The notes under the pieces: model-generated
What the model was told of the DNA's origin: nothing
Database searches by the model: none
The model's input: the letters and a program-made list of their open reading frames with translations, nothing else
Part shown: piece after piece, positions 54,697 to 64,000 of the stretch
How positions within the stretch are numbered: the stretch's first letter is position 1
How the letters are laid out: each line of letters starts with the position of its first letter
Program-made: the position numbers and the translations under genes
Origin: Mycoplasma sp. OR1901
Lineage (GTDB): Bacteria > Bacillota_I > Bacilli_A > Mycoplasmatales > Metamycoplasmataceae
Direction: 5' to 3'
Assembly (NCBI RefSeq): GCF_013348745.1
Contig: NZ_CP054666.1
Coordinates: forward strand, 248,001-312,000
Length of the DNA stretch: 64,000 nt

Positions 54697-55927
54697 TTAT
54701 TATTATCTCATTCCCGTATTACTGTTATTATTTTTCTTAAGTGGTGTTTATAGTGGGTGCGAAACCGCCTATTCAACACTAACAAAAGCTAAAATATATG
54801 AAATGGTTGAAAACAAAGAAAAGTTTTCAAAAATAATAGAAAAACATAGTAATAGATATAATCGAATTTTAACAACAATTTTGATTGCTAATAACATTGT
54901 AAACGTTCTTTCAGCTACAATGACAGCTCTTTTATTAGGACAAGTATTTAAAGAACAAGCAAACGCATCGTTCTTAACAACAATAATTTCGACAGCGTTA
55001 GTAACTCCGCTTTTAGTTATTTTCGGAGAAATTACACCTAAATTATTGGCAAAAACACACCCTAAAAAATTCTTAAAAATGTGAAGCTGATGAATTGATG
55101 TAAACTATTGATTTTTCTGAATTTTAACATGACCAATTAGTAAGCTTTCTAAAAAGGTTTATGTAACTCACTCAGAAGAAGATTTAAAAAATATAATTAA
55201 TATAGCTCAAAACGAAGGGGTTTTACAGACTGGAGAAAGTTTATTAGCCCAGAATGCACTTGATTTAGATTCAACAAAAGTTTCTTCACATTACATTAGA
55301 ATGAAGGATGTTACTTATCTAAATTACAAGACAAGCATCTCTGATGCTCTCAAAGTTTTTGCAGAAACAAATTATTCTAGAATACCTATAGAAAAAGATA
55401 ATAAAATGATAGGAATCGTATTATTAAAAGATATTTTCTTATTGAAAAAAGGTCAACTTTTAAAATACGTTAAACAGATTCCTCAAATATCTTCAAATTC
55501 AATATTATCAAGTGCGTTAGAAAAAATGAGAAGTGCTCAAGCTCAAATGGCTTTCGTAGTTGAAAATAATAATAGTACCGATGTTTTAGGTATTATCACA
55601 ATTGAAGATATTGTTGAAGAAATCGTTGGTGAAATATACGACGAATACGATGATGATGAGCAAATTTATGAAATATCACTTGAAAAATCAAGAGTTCAAA
55701 GTGATGTAACAATGTGAGATTTATTTAAACAACTTGAAATTGATTCATCATTAATCGAAGAAAATGAACAAGATTTAACATTAAGAGATTTTATGTTATT
55801 AAAAACATCAAAAACCAGACTTTATAAAAACACACGTTATGTTTTAAATGAAAAAGTTGCGTTTAAAGTAATTGAAATTAGTAAAGATAAAAAGAAAATA
55901 TCTACTATTGAAGTAACTAAATTATAG
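54689..55927 (+). CDS. CNNM/CBS-domain membrane protein (hemolysin C/CorB-like)
   Basis: 412 residues. DUF21 membrane domain of three to four helices (LIPVLLLLFFLSGVYSGCETAYSTLTKAKIYEM, shown by the SGxETA motif; GEITPKLLAKTHP; WSWWIDVNYWFFWILTWP). Two CBS domains follow (about residues 205-325) and a C-terminal CorC/HlyC domain. Relatives handle magnesium or cobalt efflux; the 'hemolysin' label is historical. Seven or more TGA-coded Trp. Ends the gdpP operon with a terminator. See the mini-ORF overlapping its start. Confidence 0.9.
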
Positions 55928-55962
55928 AAAAAAGACTTACGCCTTATGTAAGTCTTTTTTTT
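55927..55962. terminator. Bidirectional terminator, CNNM gene / pgi
   Basis: AAAAGACTTAC / GTAAGTCTTTT stem with a 7-base loop and T run; serves convergent genes. Confidence 0.88.
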
Positions 55963-55972
55963 AATTGATTTA

Positions 55973-57271
55973 TTATTTTTTACCTAACATACTGAACATG
56001 TTTTTCTTGTAAACTTCAACACCAGGTTGGTTGAATGGATTAACACCTAATAAGTATGCACTCATTGTTAATGATCTTTCAAAGAACATAAATAATGCGC
56101 CAAGTGTAGATTCATCAAATTTGTTAAATAACATATGAATAACAGGAATTTTACCTACTTCATAGTGAGCTTGTGAAGTTGCTTCAAAAGCTGTGTTATT
56201 GATTGAGTGTAAGTTATTTTTATCTAAGTATCCTAGTTTGTCATAATCAATTTCTTCAGTTGAAAATTCAATATTATCTTGTGGGTTTTCTAATGTTAAA
56301 ACAGTTTCAAATAAGATTTTATTTCCATCTTGAATCATTTGTCCTAATGAGTGTAAATCTGTTGAGAAGATTGAACTTGTTGGTCAAATTCCTTTTCCAT
56401 CTTTCCCTTCTGATTCACCGTATAATTGTTTTCATCATTCCATGAAATATTGCATTTTAGGTTCATATGAAACCATCATTTCAATTGTGAAGTTATTTTT
56501 TGTATGTAATAAATATCTTGCAACTGCGTATTGGTAAGCTTCGTTTTCACTAATTTTGTGTGAACTTAATTCTTTATTTGTTTCGTTAGCACCTTCTAAA
56601 ATTTTCTTAGCATCAATTCCTGCACATAAGAATGGGAATAATCCAACAGCTGTTAAAACTGAGAATCTACCACCAATGTCGTCTGGTACTATAAATTTTG
56701 TATATCCTTTTTCAGTTGCTAATTCAAATAAAACACCTTTAGATTTATCTGTTGTAGCAACAATTAAATCTTTAGCTTTTGCACCTTCTTTTTCTTCAAG
56801 TACTTTTCTAAATTCTCTAAATGCTATTGATGGTTCAAGTGTTGTTCCTGATTTTGAAATAACATTGATAGCAAATTTTTTGTTTTTAACATAGTTTAGT
56901 TTTGCGACTAATGTTTCAGCTGAAATATCATTTCCAGCAAATAATAATTCCATTTTTGGTTTTTTCATTGAATATGGTCCGTAAATAAAGTCATAACCTG
57001 ACTTAGCACCTAAGTATGAACCACCAATACCAACTACAACAACAACTTCAACTCCATCTTGGTGTCATTGATTTGCTTTTTCTTCCATTTTAGCAAATTC
57101 GTCTTTGTCATAATTTTCTGGTAAATTATATCAACCTAATCAATCTTTTTCGGCAACATTTTTGTTTAAAACATCATTATGAATTTTTGTAACTTCATTT
57201 TGTAATGAATCAATCATTTTTTTATCTAAATGTTGGGCTGTTTTTTCTAAATTAATTTTTAAGTATTTCAT
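55973..57271 (-). CDS. pgi: Glucose-6-phosphate isomerase
   Basis: 432 residues. Interconverts glucose-6-phosphate and fructose-6-phosphate, the step right after PtsG. VVGIGGSYLGAKSGYDF, INVISKSGTTLEPSIAFR (the phosphoglucose isomerase signature), IGGRFSVLTAVGLFP, FSTDLHSLGQMIQDG and FNQPGVEVYKKN. Short form as in Gram-positives. Start 57271 with AAGGAG. Five TGA-coded Trp, including WW before KQLYGE. Confidence 0.97.
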
Positions 57272-57336
57272 CAATTCTCCTTGTAATAATTAAATTATTA
57301 AAATTATATATAATTTTATGAAAAATATTATTGTTT

Positions 57337-59688
57337 TTAATCGTTTTTAGTGTTATAAATTAGTTTACCAGATGAATATGTATAAAAATTATTATCATCT
57401 TCTACGTTATTTAATTGATATTCGTATTCATCAATTTCAGGAAATCTTTTTCTGAATAAAAACATCACGAATTCATAAACCATAATCATTGCTCTAACGT
57501 CATTTTCACAATATCTTTTTAGTTCCGGAACTACATTTTGTTCTCAAACGTTATCACTTATACCGTTAACATGTCTCAATATAGCGACCTCCATAGCCAT
57601 AGTTCCTTTTTGGATAACAAGCTCTGAATAAGGTGTTATTTTAGATTTCGAGTCAAAATTCATTTTGTTAATATATTTTTCAATACCTTTTATTGAATAA
57701 AAGTAATTTAAAAATTTAATATGTATTCTTGTTTTTTCTAAAATATTTACGTTTTTTTCTATATTAAGATTTTCTACTTCGCTAATGGTTACGTCATTAT
57801 CATTTTCTAAGAAAGTGAAGTAATCTCTAATTTCTTTAACATCTAATTTTGTGTGTCCAAAACAATCTAAAAGATCTACTGTGTTGTTATTTATTTTAGT
57901 TATTTTTTTAGTAAACTCATGTACATCAGTATAAATCGCCTTAAATTCATTTGTGAATTCAAGGTCATGACCGAAAGATTTTTCTACTAATGTTTTAATT
58001 TCGTTGTTTCTTGTATTTTCGTATGCTTTATTATAAACAACGTAAAAATCGTATTCATCGTTATAAATCTCACCAATCATTTTAACTAAATCAATTAGTT
58101 TTATATTTTTAGTATCGCATACAATATTTTTTTTGTCAATTTCGTTACCGTTTTGAGTAACTATTATTGAAACTTGGTTAACTAATTGGTTATATGATCC
58201 AATATTATTTATAGGTGGATATAATTCCGAAAATCCTTCATAGTCATATCAACAAATTTTTGCGTCTTTTTTATGTAATTTCTTTATTTTATTTAACGCC
58301 GAAATTGTAAAAAAGTTATCAGACATGTTGAAGTTATTATTTTCAATAATCATACTTTTAATATTAGTTTTTGATAGTGTTTTGTAGTATTTAAATGACA
58401 AGCGTTCAAAATTATCTTTTGTTAGAGATTTGAATATCGCATATTTTTCTTCTTTATCTATTCCTAACAATTCGTCAAAATAAATATTTTCAATATTTGA
58501 ATTAAAACTATTTAAGTTACCATTAAGTCAACGATTAACGGCTTCTAATTTATCTTTTTTATCATTAAATTGTAAAAAATAAACAATAGCATCCAAATTA
58601 ATATTTTGAAAGTCAAAATGAGATTTTTTAATTATACTTTCATAAAATTCATAATTAGCAACTGTAAAAATAGATTCAACTTCTTTATTTGATAATTTTT
58701 CATCTTTAATAGGTATACTCATTTCGTTATTTCTATAACTTATTAAATGACTAATTGGGTAGTTAAAGTTTATTAAATCATTTAATTTTAATGTAATATT
58801 TTTTTCAGGGAAAATCATATTTTGTGAAGCTTTTAAAAAGCTATTCATTGAGTTTTCTTTGTTATATTTGTTATTAATAAATAATAAATTATCACCGGTT
58901 TTAGTTATTGATTGAGAAAATAATTTTAACTCATTAGTTAAATTTTTACCTGTAGGCTTAGCAATAGTTTTGTTTGGTGATGCTGCAAAAGCTTCATAAA
59001 ATTCAATTTTATTTTTTTGTATTTCACCTTTTAGTTTTGTATATGGGTTAATCAAAACACTGGACATATCTTTTAATAAAATGTTATTTTTTTTGAATAA
59101 ATTATTTGCATAGAAAAATTTGTAATATAACTCATATTTAGTTCTTGTGTAACTTAGTAGAACTAATTTTTGATTCTTTTTATCAAAAATCAAGAATGGA
59201 ACATTAAAAATAAATGTATTATCGCCTTCGGTAATTGTATACCCTATTGTACCATTTACAACTACATCTATTTCAGGATTTTCAATAGCTTTTAATGTTT
59301 CGTTTATTTTAACATCTACACTATTTTTAACACTTATATATTTAGGTTTTGTTAGATCATATTGTTTTAAGTAAAAGTCTATTGCGTCATTATTATATCT
59401 ATCATAATTGTCTTTAAATACTCTTATATAGTCATTTTCGTTTATAAAATTACTTTTTGAAACTGCACCAAAATCGTGCATACTGTTTTCTTCTTCAAAA
59501 TTTGAGTAGTCAAATAAAACACCACTTTCATCACTTTCTTCATCAAATTCAATTAAATCATCAATTGTATTTACATCACTAAAGTGTTCGTTAATATAAT
59601 TTACTAAATTCTTTCTTTCTCATATTAATGCAGGATTTAATCCGAATACTTTTTTAAAAATGTTTCAAGATACGTTTATAGTTTTCAT
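57337..59688 (-). CDS. DUF2779-domain protein, probable nuclease-fold (unknown role)
   Basis: 783 residues, cytosolic, no signal or TM. The N-terminal two thirds (about 1-440) are unrecognised and begin MKTINVSWNIFKKVFGLNPA. The C-terminal third matches the DUF2779 pattern: WYDYEGFSELYPPI (DxE), SFGHDLEF, KITPYSELVIQKGTMAMEVA and RYCENDVRAMIMVYEF. The DxE and late CENDV resemble a DnaQ/RNase-H-like 3'-5' exonuclease fold, so nucleic-acid cleavage is plausible but unproven. Often labelled 'UU173 family' in mycoplasmas (from memory). AGGAG before the ATG. Monocistronic. Confidence 0.78.
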
Positions 59689-59780
59689 GTTTCTCCTAGT
59701 TGTTGTTAATAATATTTAATAAGTTATATTATAAGTTTTATTTAAAATCCTAAAATAATAATGTTTACTTTTTTGTTTGT

Positions 59781-59786
59781 TATAAT
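59781..59786 (+). promoter_or_regulatory. -10 box of the lipoprotein gene at 59831
   Basis: TATAAT 45 bases before the ATG; AAGAAAGAGAGAG supplies the ribosome site. Confidence 0.5.
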
Positions 59787-59830
59787 ATTTTTGTGAGAAA
59801 AATGAAATTTTAAGAAAGAGAGAGAAAAAA

Positions 59831-60427
59831 ATGAAATCAAAGAAATTATTATTTAGTATTTTAGGATCAGTATTGACTTTTTCAGCAGTAGGAATGTCAA
59901 TTTCGTGTTCAAATACTGGAGATCAAAAAACTAAGGAAGTAACAAATTCAACTAACACAACTAATACAACAGAGAATACATCTAACCAAGATAATTCATC
60001 TACAAGTGTTAATGAAATTGATGCGGATGTAAAAGGTTTATTTAATGCAAAAATGGAAAAAGAATATGCATCAAGCGACGTTACACAATTAGTTAACGCA
60101 ATCAATTCAAATTTAGTGTTATTTTATGATTTTAAAGGTAAAAGTTTATTAGCTGCTCCTGCAGGTACAGATAAACCAAATTGAAAAGAAAACACTTACC
60201 AAAGTGTTTTTGATGCTAGTGAATTAACAAAGAACGGAAAATATAATCTAGCAAACGGTACAAATCCTACATTTGATAGTAGAGGTATTAAAAAAAGTGC
60301 TCCTAAAATTGAATATGTAAAAACCGGAAATAAAATTGTTTTAACATTTAAATATAACAAACACAACGGTGGAAAAGTTGATGTAACAACTTCTGATAAT
60401 CAATATAAAATGATTATTAATTTATAA
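59831..60427 (+). CDS. Small lipoprotein, unknown
   Basis: 198 residues. Signal peptide MKSKKLLFSILGSVLTFSAV with lipobox MSISC (Cys about residue 26). A Thr/Asn-rich linker (NSTNTTNTTENTSNQ) follows, then a compact body rich in beta-like stretches (KIEYVKTGNKIVLTFKY). One TGA-coded Trp. Not recognised. Own promoter and terminator; probable surface antigen. Confidence 0.82.
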
Positions 60428-60431
60428 AATA

Positions 60432-60460
60432 ACAACGTACCATTCAAGGTACGTTTTTTA
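60432..60460 (+). terminator. Terminator after the small lipoprotein
   Basis: AACGTACC / GGTACGTT stem with a 6-base loop and T run. Confidence 0.85.
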
Positions 60461-60494
60461 ACACTTTTTAAAAAAATAGTATTAGTGTTATACC

Positions 60495-60522
60495 TTGAAA
60501 AAATGTGAAAATAATGTATAAT
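60495..60522 (+). promoter_or_regulatory. gyrA promoter with both elements
   Basis: TTGAAA at 60495-60500 and TATAAT at 60517-60522, 16 bases apart, about 46 bases before the ATG. The clearest two-element promoter in the window. Confidence 0.65.
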
Positions 60523-60568
60523 TTAATAAAATTAATTTTATTAAATAAAATAATACTAAGGGAGTGTT

Positions 60569-63211
60569 ATGAGTGATGACAAAAAAACAAACATATTAAA
60601 TTCTGAATTTGATCAAGAATCAAACGAAAATTTAAAAACTGATGATATGGAATTTGATTATGAAGAAGAAAATAGAATTGTTTTCAAAAGAAAAGAAGTC
60701 GTAGTTGTTGACGATGAAGAGGAAGAGATACCTCAAGAAAAAGAAGAGTATACAGTTAGCTCTCAGATAATCGAAAAAGAAACAGATGGTGTGTATCCTG
60801 TTGTTATTGACAACGAAATGAAACAATCATTCTTAGAATACTCAATGAGTGTTATTGTTTTTAGAGCTCTACCTGACGTTCGTGATGGTTTAAAACCTGT
60901 TCACCGTAGAATTCTTTATGATATGGCAGAATTAGGTATTACTCCTGGTTCACAACACAGAAAGAGTGCTCGTATCGTTGGGGACGTGTTAGGGAAATAC
61001 CACCCTCATGGTGATAGTTCTGTTTATGAAGCTATGGTTCGTATGGCACAAGATTTCTCAATGAGATATCCTTTAGTAGATGGACACGGTAACTTTGGTT
61101 CTATAGATGGTGATGAAGCTGCTGCTATGCGTTATACTGAAGCAAGAATGTCTAAACTTTCTGCTGAAATGTTAGATGGTATTAAAAAACAAACTATTGA
61201 TTTTGTTGATAACTATGATGGTAGTGAAAAAGAACCTACAGTTCTTCCATCTCGTTTTCCTAATATACTTGTTTCAGGAGCTTCTGGTATTGCTGTTGGT
61301 ATGGCTACCGAAATACCTCCACATAACTTAGGTGAAGCAATTGACGCAACTATTGCTTTAGCTAAAAATCCAGAATTAACTATCCGTGAATTAATGCAAT
61401 ATATAAAAGGTCCAGATTTCCCAACAGGTGCTACAATTCTTGGTACTAAAGGTATTTTAGATGCATATGAAACAGGTAGAGGAAGTATTACAGTTAGATC
61501 TAAAACAAAAATTATTGAAAAATCTAATGGTAGAAACCAAATTATCGTTACAGAAATACCTTACGCAATTAAGAAAACAACATTAATTCAAAAAATAGTT
61601 GATTATCATAAAACAAGAGAAATCGAAGGTATTGCAGATCTTAGAGATGAATCTAATAGAGAAGGTATTAGAATTGTTATCGATATTAAAAAAGGTTACA
61701 ATCCGCATGTTTTATTAAACAAACTTTACCAAAAAACATATTTACAAACTACATATAGTGCAAACATGGTTGCTTTAGTAAACGGTGAACCTAAACTTCT
61801 TAATTTAAAAGAAATTTTAACCGAATATATTGCACACCAAAAAAATATTGTTACACGTAGATTAAAATTTGATCTTAACAAAGCAGAAGAGAGAGCTCAT
61901 ATTTTAGAAGGGCTAAAAATTGCTATTTCTAATATCGATGAAGTAATTAAGATAATTAAAACATCTAAAACAGAATCGATAGCGCAAGGAAGACTTTCTG
62001 AAAGATATGAATTATCAGATAGACAAACTAAAGCTATTTTAAGTATGAGCTTAGGACGTTTAACTGGTCTAAGTATTGAAAATATGGAGGCTGAATTAGC
62101 TTCGTTATTAGAAGAAATTAAATACTACAAAGAAATATTAGGTGACGAAGTCAAATTAATTAATTTAATAATTTCTGAATTAGAAGAAATTAAAAATAAA
62201 TTTAATGACGAAAGACGTACTTTTATTGATGTTGCAGGTGTCGGAAAAATTAGTGATGAAGACTTAATTCCTGTTAAAGATATTGTTATTACAGCATCAA
62301 TTAATGGTTATGTAAAAAGAATTAACTTAGAAGAATACAACACCCAAAAACGTGGTGGAGTAGGTTCTGTAAGTATGAAAACTTATCAAGATGATGATAT
62401 TTCATTAATCTTGAATAGTACAACTCATAGTGATTTACTTTTATTCTCAAACTTTGGTAAAGCATATAGTTTAAGAGGATACCAAATCCCTGAAGGATCA
62501 AAACAAAGTAAAGGTATTCCATTTATAAATTTAATCGAAAGTTTAAATGTTAAAGATGGAGAAAAAATCATTTCTATAATTAGTGTTGATGAATTTGGAG
62601 AAGATAACTATTTAGCTACAATAACTAAAAATGGTACATTTAAAAAATCAGATTTATCATTATTTAAAAATGTACGTAGAAATGGTTTAAAAGCTTTCTC
62701 ACTTGCTGAAGGTGATGAGTTAGTTCGTGCATTTATTATTTCAGACAACGATAATATTCTTGTTGCAAATAATTATAAGAATATTGCGTTATTTAAAGCT
62801 AATGACATTCGTCCAATGGGTCGTACAGCACGTGGTGTTAGAGGTATAAAATTAGAAGAAGGACAAAGTGTAATTGGAGCTTCTACTAATAAAGATGGTT
62901 CATTAATTTTATCACTTGGAAGCAAAGGTTTTGGTAAATTAACAGGTGAGGAAGAGTATCGTTTATCAAAACGTGGTGCTAAAGGTGTAACAGGAATTAA
63001 CCCAGAAAAAGCTGGTAGATTAGTGTTTGCTCGTTTTGTTGAAACTGATGATGAATTATTAGTAATAACAACAAGTGGTATCACAATACGTACAAAAATT
63101 AGTGAAATTAGTCAAACTTCTAGAGCTACAAAAGGAGTTAAGATTATTAACTTAAGAGAAAAAGATGAAATTACTGCAGTTGAAATTATTAAAGGAAATA
63201 AAGAAGAGTAA
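60569..63211 (+). CDS. gyrA: DNA gyrase subunit A
   Basis: 880 residues. Breakage-reunion subunit that introduces negative supercoils with GyrB. Catalytic Tyr189 in [11 protein letters not shown]. The quinolone region [12 protein letters not shown] has Ser150 and Glu154 at the E. coli 83 and 87 positions, the usual wild-type state of Gram-positives. The C-terminal wrapping domain keeps a GyrA-box-like QKRGGVGS, favouring gyrase over topoisomerase IV. Odd: an acidic N-terminal extension of about 67 residues precedes the normal start. No TGA codons, unlike most neighbours of this length. Confidence 0.94.
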   Translation: MSDDKKTNILNSEFDQESNENLKTDDMEFDYEEENRIVFKRKEVVVVDDEEEEIPQEKEEYTVSSQIIEKETDGVYPVVIDNEMKQSFLEYSMSVIVFRALPDVRDGLKPVHRRILYDMAELGITPGSQHRKSARIVGDVLGKYHPHGDSSVYEAMVRMAQDFSMRYPLVDGHGNFGSIDGDEAAAMRYTEARMSKLSAEMLDGIKKQTIDFVDNYDGSEKEPTVLPSRFPNILVSGASGIAVGMATEIPPHNLGEAIDATIALAKNPELTIRELMQYIKGPDFPTGATILGTKGILDAYETGRGSITVRSKTKIIEKSNGRNQIIVTEIPYAIKKTTLIQKIVDYHKTREIEGIADLRDESNREGIRIVIDIKKGYNPHVLLNKLYQKTYLQTTYSANMVALVNGEPKLLNLKEILTEYIAHQKNIVTRRLKFDLNKAEERAHILEGLKIAISNIDEVIKIIKTSKTESIAQGRLSERYELSDRQTKAILSMSLGRLTGLSIENMEAELASLLEEIKYYKEILGDEVKLINLIISELEEIKNKFNDERRTFIDVAGVGKISDEDLIPVKDIVITASINGYVKRINLEEYNTQKRGGVGSVSMKTYQDDDISLILNSTTHSDLLLFSNFGKAYSLRGYQIPEGSKQSKGIPFINLIESLNVKDGEKIISIISVDEFGEDNYLATITKNGTFKKSDLSLFKNVRRNGLKAFSLAEGDELVRAFIISDNDNILVANNYKNIALFKANDIRPMGRTARGVRGIKLEEGQSVIGASTNKDGSLILSLGSKGFGKLTGEEEYRLSKRGAKGVTGINPEKAGRLVFARFVETDDELLVITTSGITIRTKISEISQTSRATKGVKIINLREKDEITAVEIIKGNKEE

Positions 63212-63242
63212 TTTTATTATTAAATAATATAAAAAGGTTTTT

Positions 63243-63749
63243 ATGAAAAAAACAAATTTAAAAGATACTTTAAAAGAAATTACCGAAGATAAAAAAATCG
63301 GTAGATTACGTAAGAGTTATAAAGAAGCTACCAACTATTTTAAAAAAGGTAATTTCTTAATATTAGCTGTTGGTTTTATATCTGGTCTTATTTTTAAAGA
63401 CTTAGTAACATCATTAGCAAATGATATTATTTTAGGTGCAATAAGCAGTATTTATAATTTTAAAAATGCCGATATTAATAGTTTAGCTTGATATGGAATT
63501 AAATATGGTAAATTTATTGGTATATTAATTAATTTCATTTTAATTACTTTAATTTTATTTATTATATTAGTGGTTGTATTCTTTATTAAATCGTTTATAA
63601 CTGATTTCAGAAACAAAAGAAAACCTCCGGTCGAAGAGGGTATAGAAAAACAAATTACTATTGAAGAACAAATACTTGAACAATTGAAATTAATAAATGA
63701 AAAACTAAATAGTACGGAAGAAAAAAATGATGAAAAAAACAAAATCTAA
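63243..63749 (+). CDS. mscL: Large-conductance mechanosensitive channel MscL
   Basis: 168 residues, slightly longer than usual. Opens under membrane tension to release solutes on osmotic downshock. A charged N-terminus of about 35 residues precedes TM1 (GNFLILAVGFISGLIFKDLV, with the pore-lining pattern). A short loop and TM2 (about 90-113) follow, then a Glu/Lys-rich cytosolic helix ending KLINEKLNSTEEKN, as in the family. One TGA-coded Trp. 31 bases after gyrA; its terminator follows at once. Confidence 0.88.
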
Positions 63750-63769
63750 AAAAGATTTTGTTTTTTTTA
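63738..63769. terminator. Bidirectional terminator, mscL / der
   Basis: AACAAAATCT / AGATTTTGTT stem with a 5-base loop and a T run; overlaps the mscL stop and abuts the der stop. Confidence 0.85.
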
Positions 63770-64000
63770 ATCAATTCCGTTTTTATTTTTAAAATTCATT
63801 TTAATAGGTGAACCTGTAAAATCAAAGGTTGCTCTAAGTTGATTTTCTAGGAATCTTTGATACGAGAAGTGTAAGAATTTTTTGTTATTAACAAAGAAAG
63901 TAAATGTTGGTATTTTAGCTCTTTCTTGTCTTACATAATAAATGTTTAGTCTACCACCGTTAAATGATTGTGGTGGTTGTATAAGTTGTGTTTCCAATAG
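63767..64000 (-). CDS. der: GTPase Der (EngA), C-terminal end only
   Basis: The last 77 codons are in the window; the rest lies beyond 64000. The KH-like C-terminal domain is recognisable from PPQSFNGGRLNIYYVRQE, PTFTFFVNNKKFLHFSYQRF and LENQLRATFDFTGSPIKM. Der has two tandem GTPase domains and works in 50S assembly. Only the C-terminus supports the call here, but its pattern is distinctive. Confidence 0.9.
   Translation of the reverse strand, partial: LLETQLIQPPQSFNGGRLNIYYVRQERAKIPTFTFFVNNKKFLHFSYQRFLENQLRATFDFTGSPIKMNFKNKNGID

Overview
The window is AT-rich DNA from a mycoplasma. Many recognisable genes (ptsI, secA, rpsB, tsf, glyS, dnaB, pgi and others) stay open only if UGA is read as tryptophan. 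There is no sign of cell-wall genes. The tandem Ig-binding/Ig-cleaving proteins (MIB/MIP), the glucose PTS and the pta-ackA pair suggest a glucose-fermenting Hominis-group species (Mycoplasmopsis-like). The species assignment is inference. Coding regions given here were joined across in-frame TGA codons.

Region by region. (1) 1-7476, minus: two tandem MIB paralogues followed by a MIP lipoprotein serine protease cut by the window edge. This is an antibody capture-and-cleave cassette. (2) 7.6-14.7 kb: an accessory, partly decayed zone. It holds a broken transporter fragment, a 12-unit ~21-bp repeat array directly upstream of a frameshifted HTH-Fic gene, an IS1634-like transposase tail, a 1380-residue membrane-anchored PI-PLC-domain protein, a second IS remnant and a second broken Fic copy. 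(3) 14.7-31 kb: ptsI, a YitT-type membrane protein, secA, an MFS transporter, the overlapping minus-strand operon pta-ackA-coaD-engB-(unknown), ptsG (EIICBA) and an SPFH protein. (4) 31-40.6 kb: a paired chromate-type transporter, tRNA-His, a lipoprotein, a structured leader with rpsB-tsf, a 957-residue coiled-coil surface protein, two tandem deoxynucleoside kinases and a divergent thymidine kinase. (5) 40.8-56 kb: a membrane-anchored coiled-coil protein, a seven-gene operon glyS-dnaG-rpoD-nif3-nadE-yebC-zip with gaps of 0-22 bases, then gdpP-rplI-dnaB-CNNM. (6) 56-64 kb: pgi, a DUF2779 protein, a lipoprotein, gyrA, mscL and the 3' end of der.

How the parts fit: PtsI, PtsG, Pgi, Pta and AckA cover glucose uptake, phosphorylation, an early glycolysis step and ATP-yielding acetate formation. 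The nucleoside kinases fit salvage in a cell that imports nucleosides. GdpP, MscL and the ion or metal transporters point to osmotic and ion control. MIB/MIP, PI-PLC, the coiled-coil proteins and the lipoproteins form the host-facing surface.

The least explained signal is the helically phased TTCCG-centred array immediately upstream of the DNA-binding Fic protein. Others worth checking are a 15-bp perfect inverted repeat over the glyS promoter, a folded leader before rpsB, leaderless-looking promoters, and a mini-ORF overlapping the start of the CNNM transporter gene.
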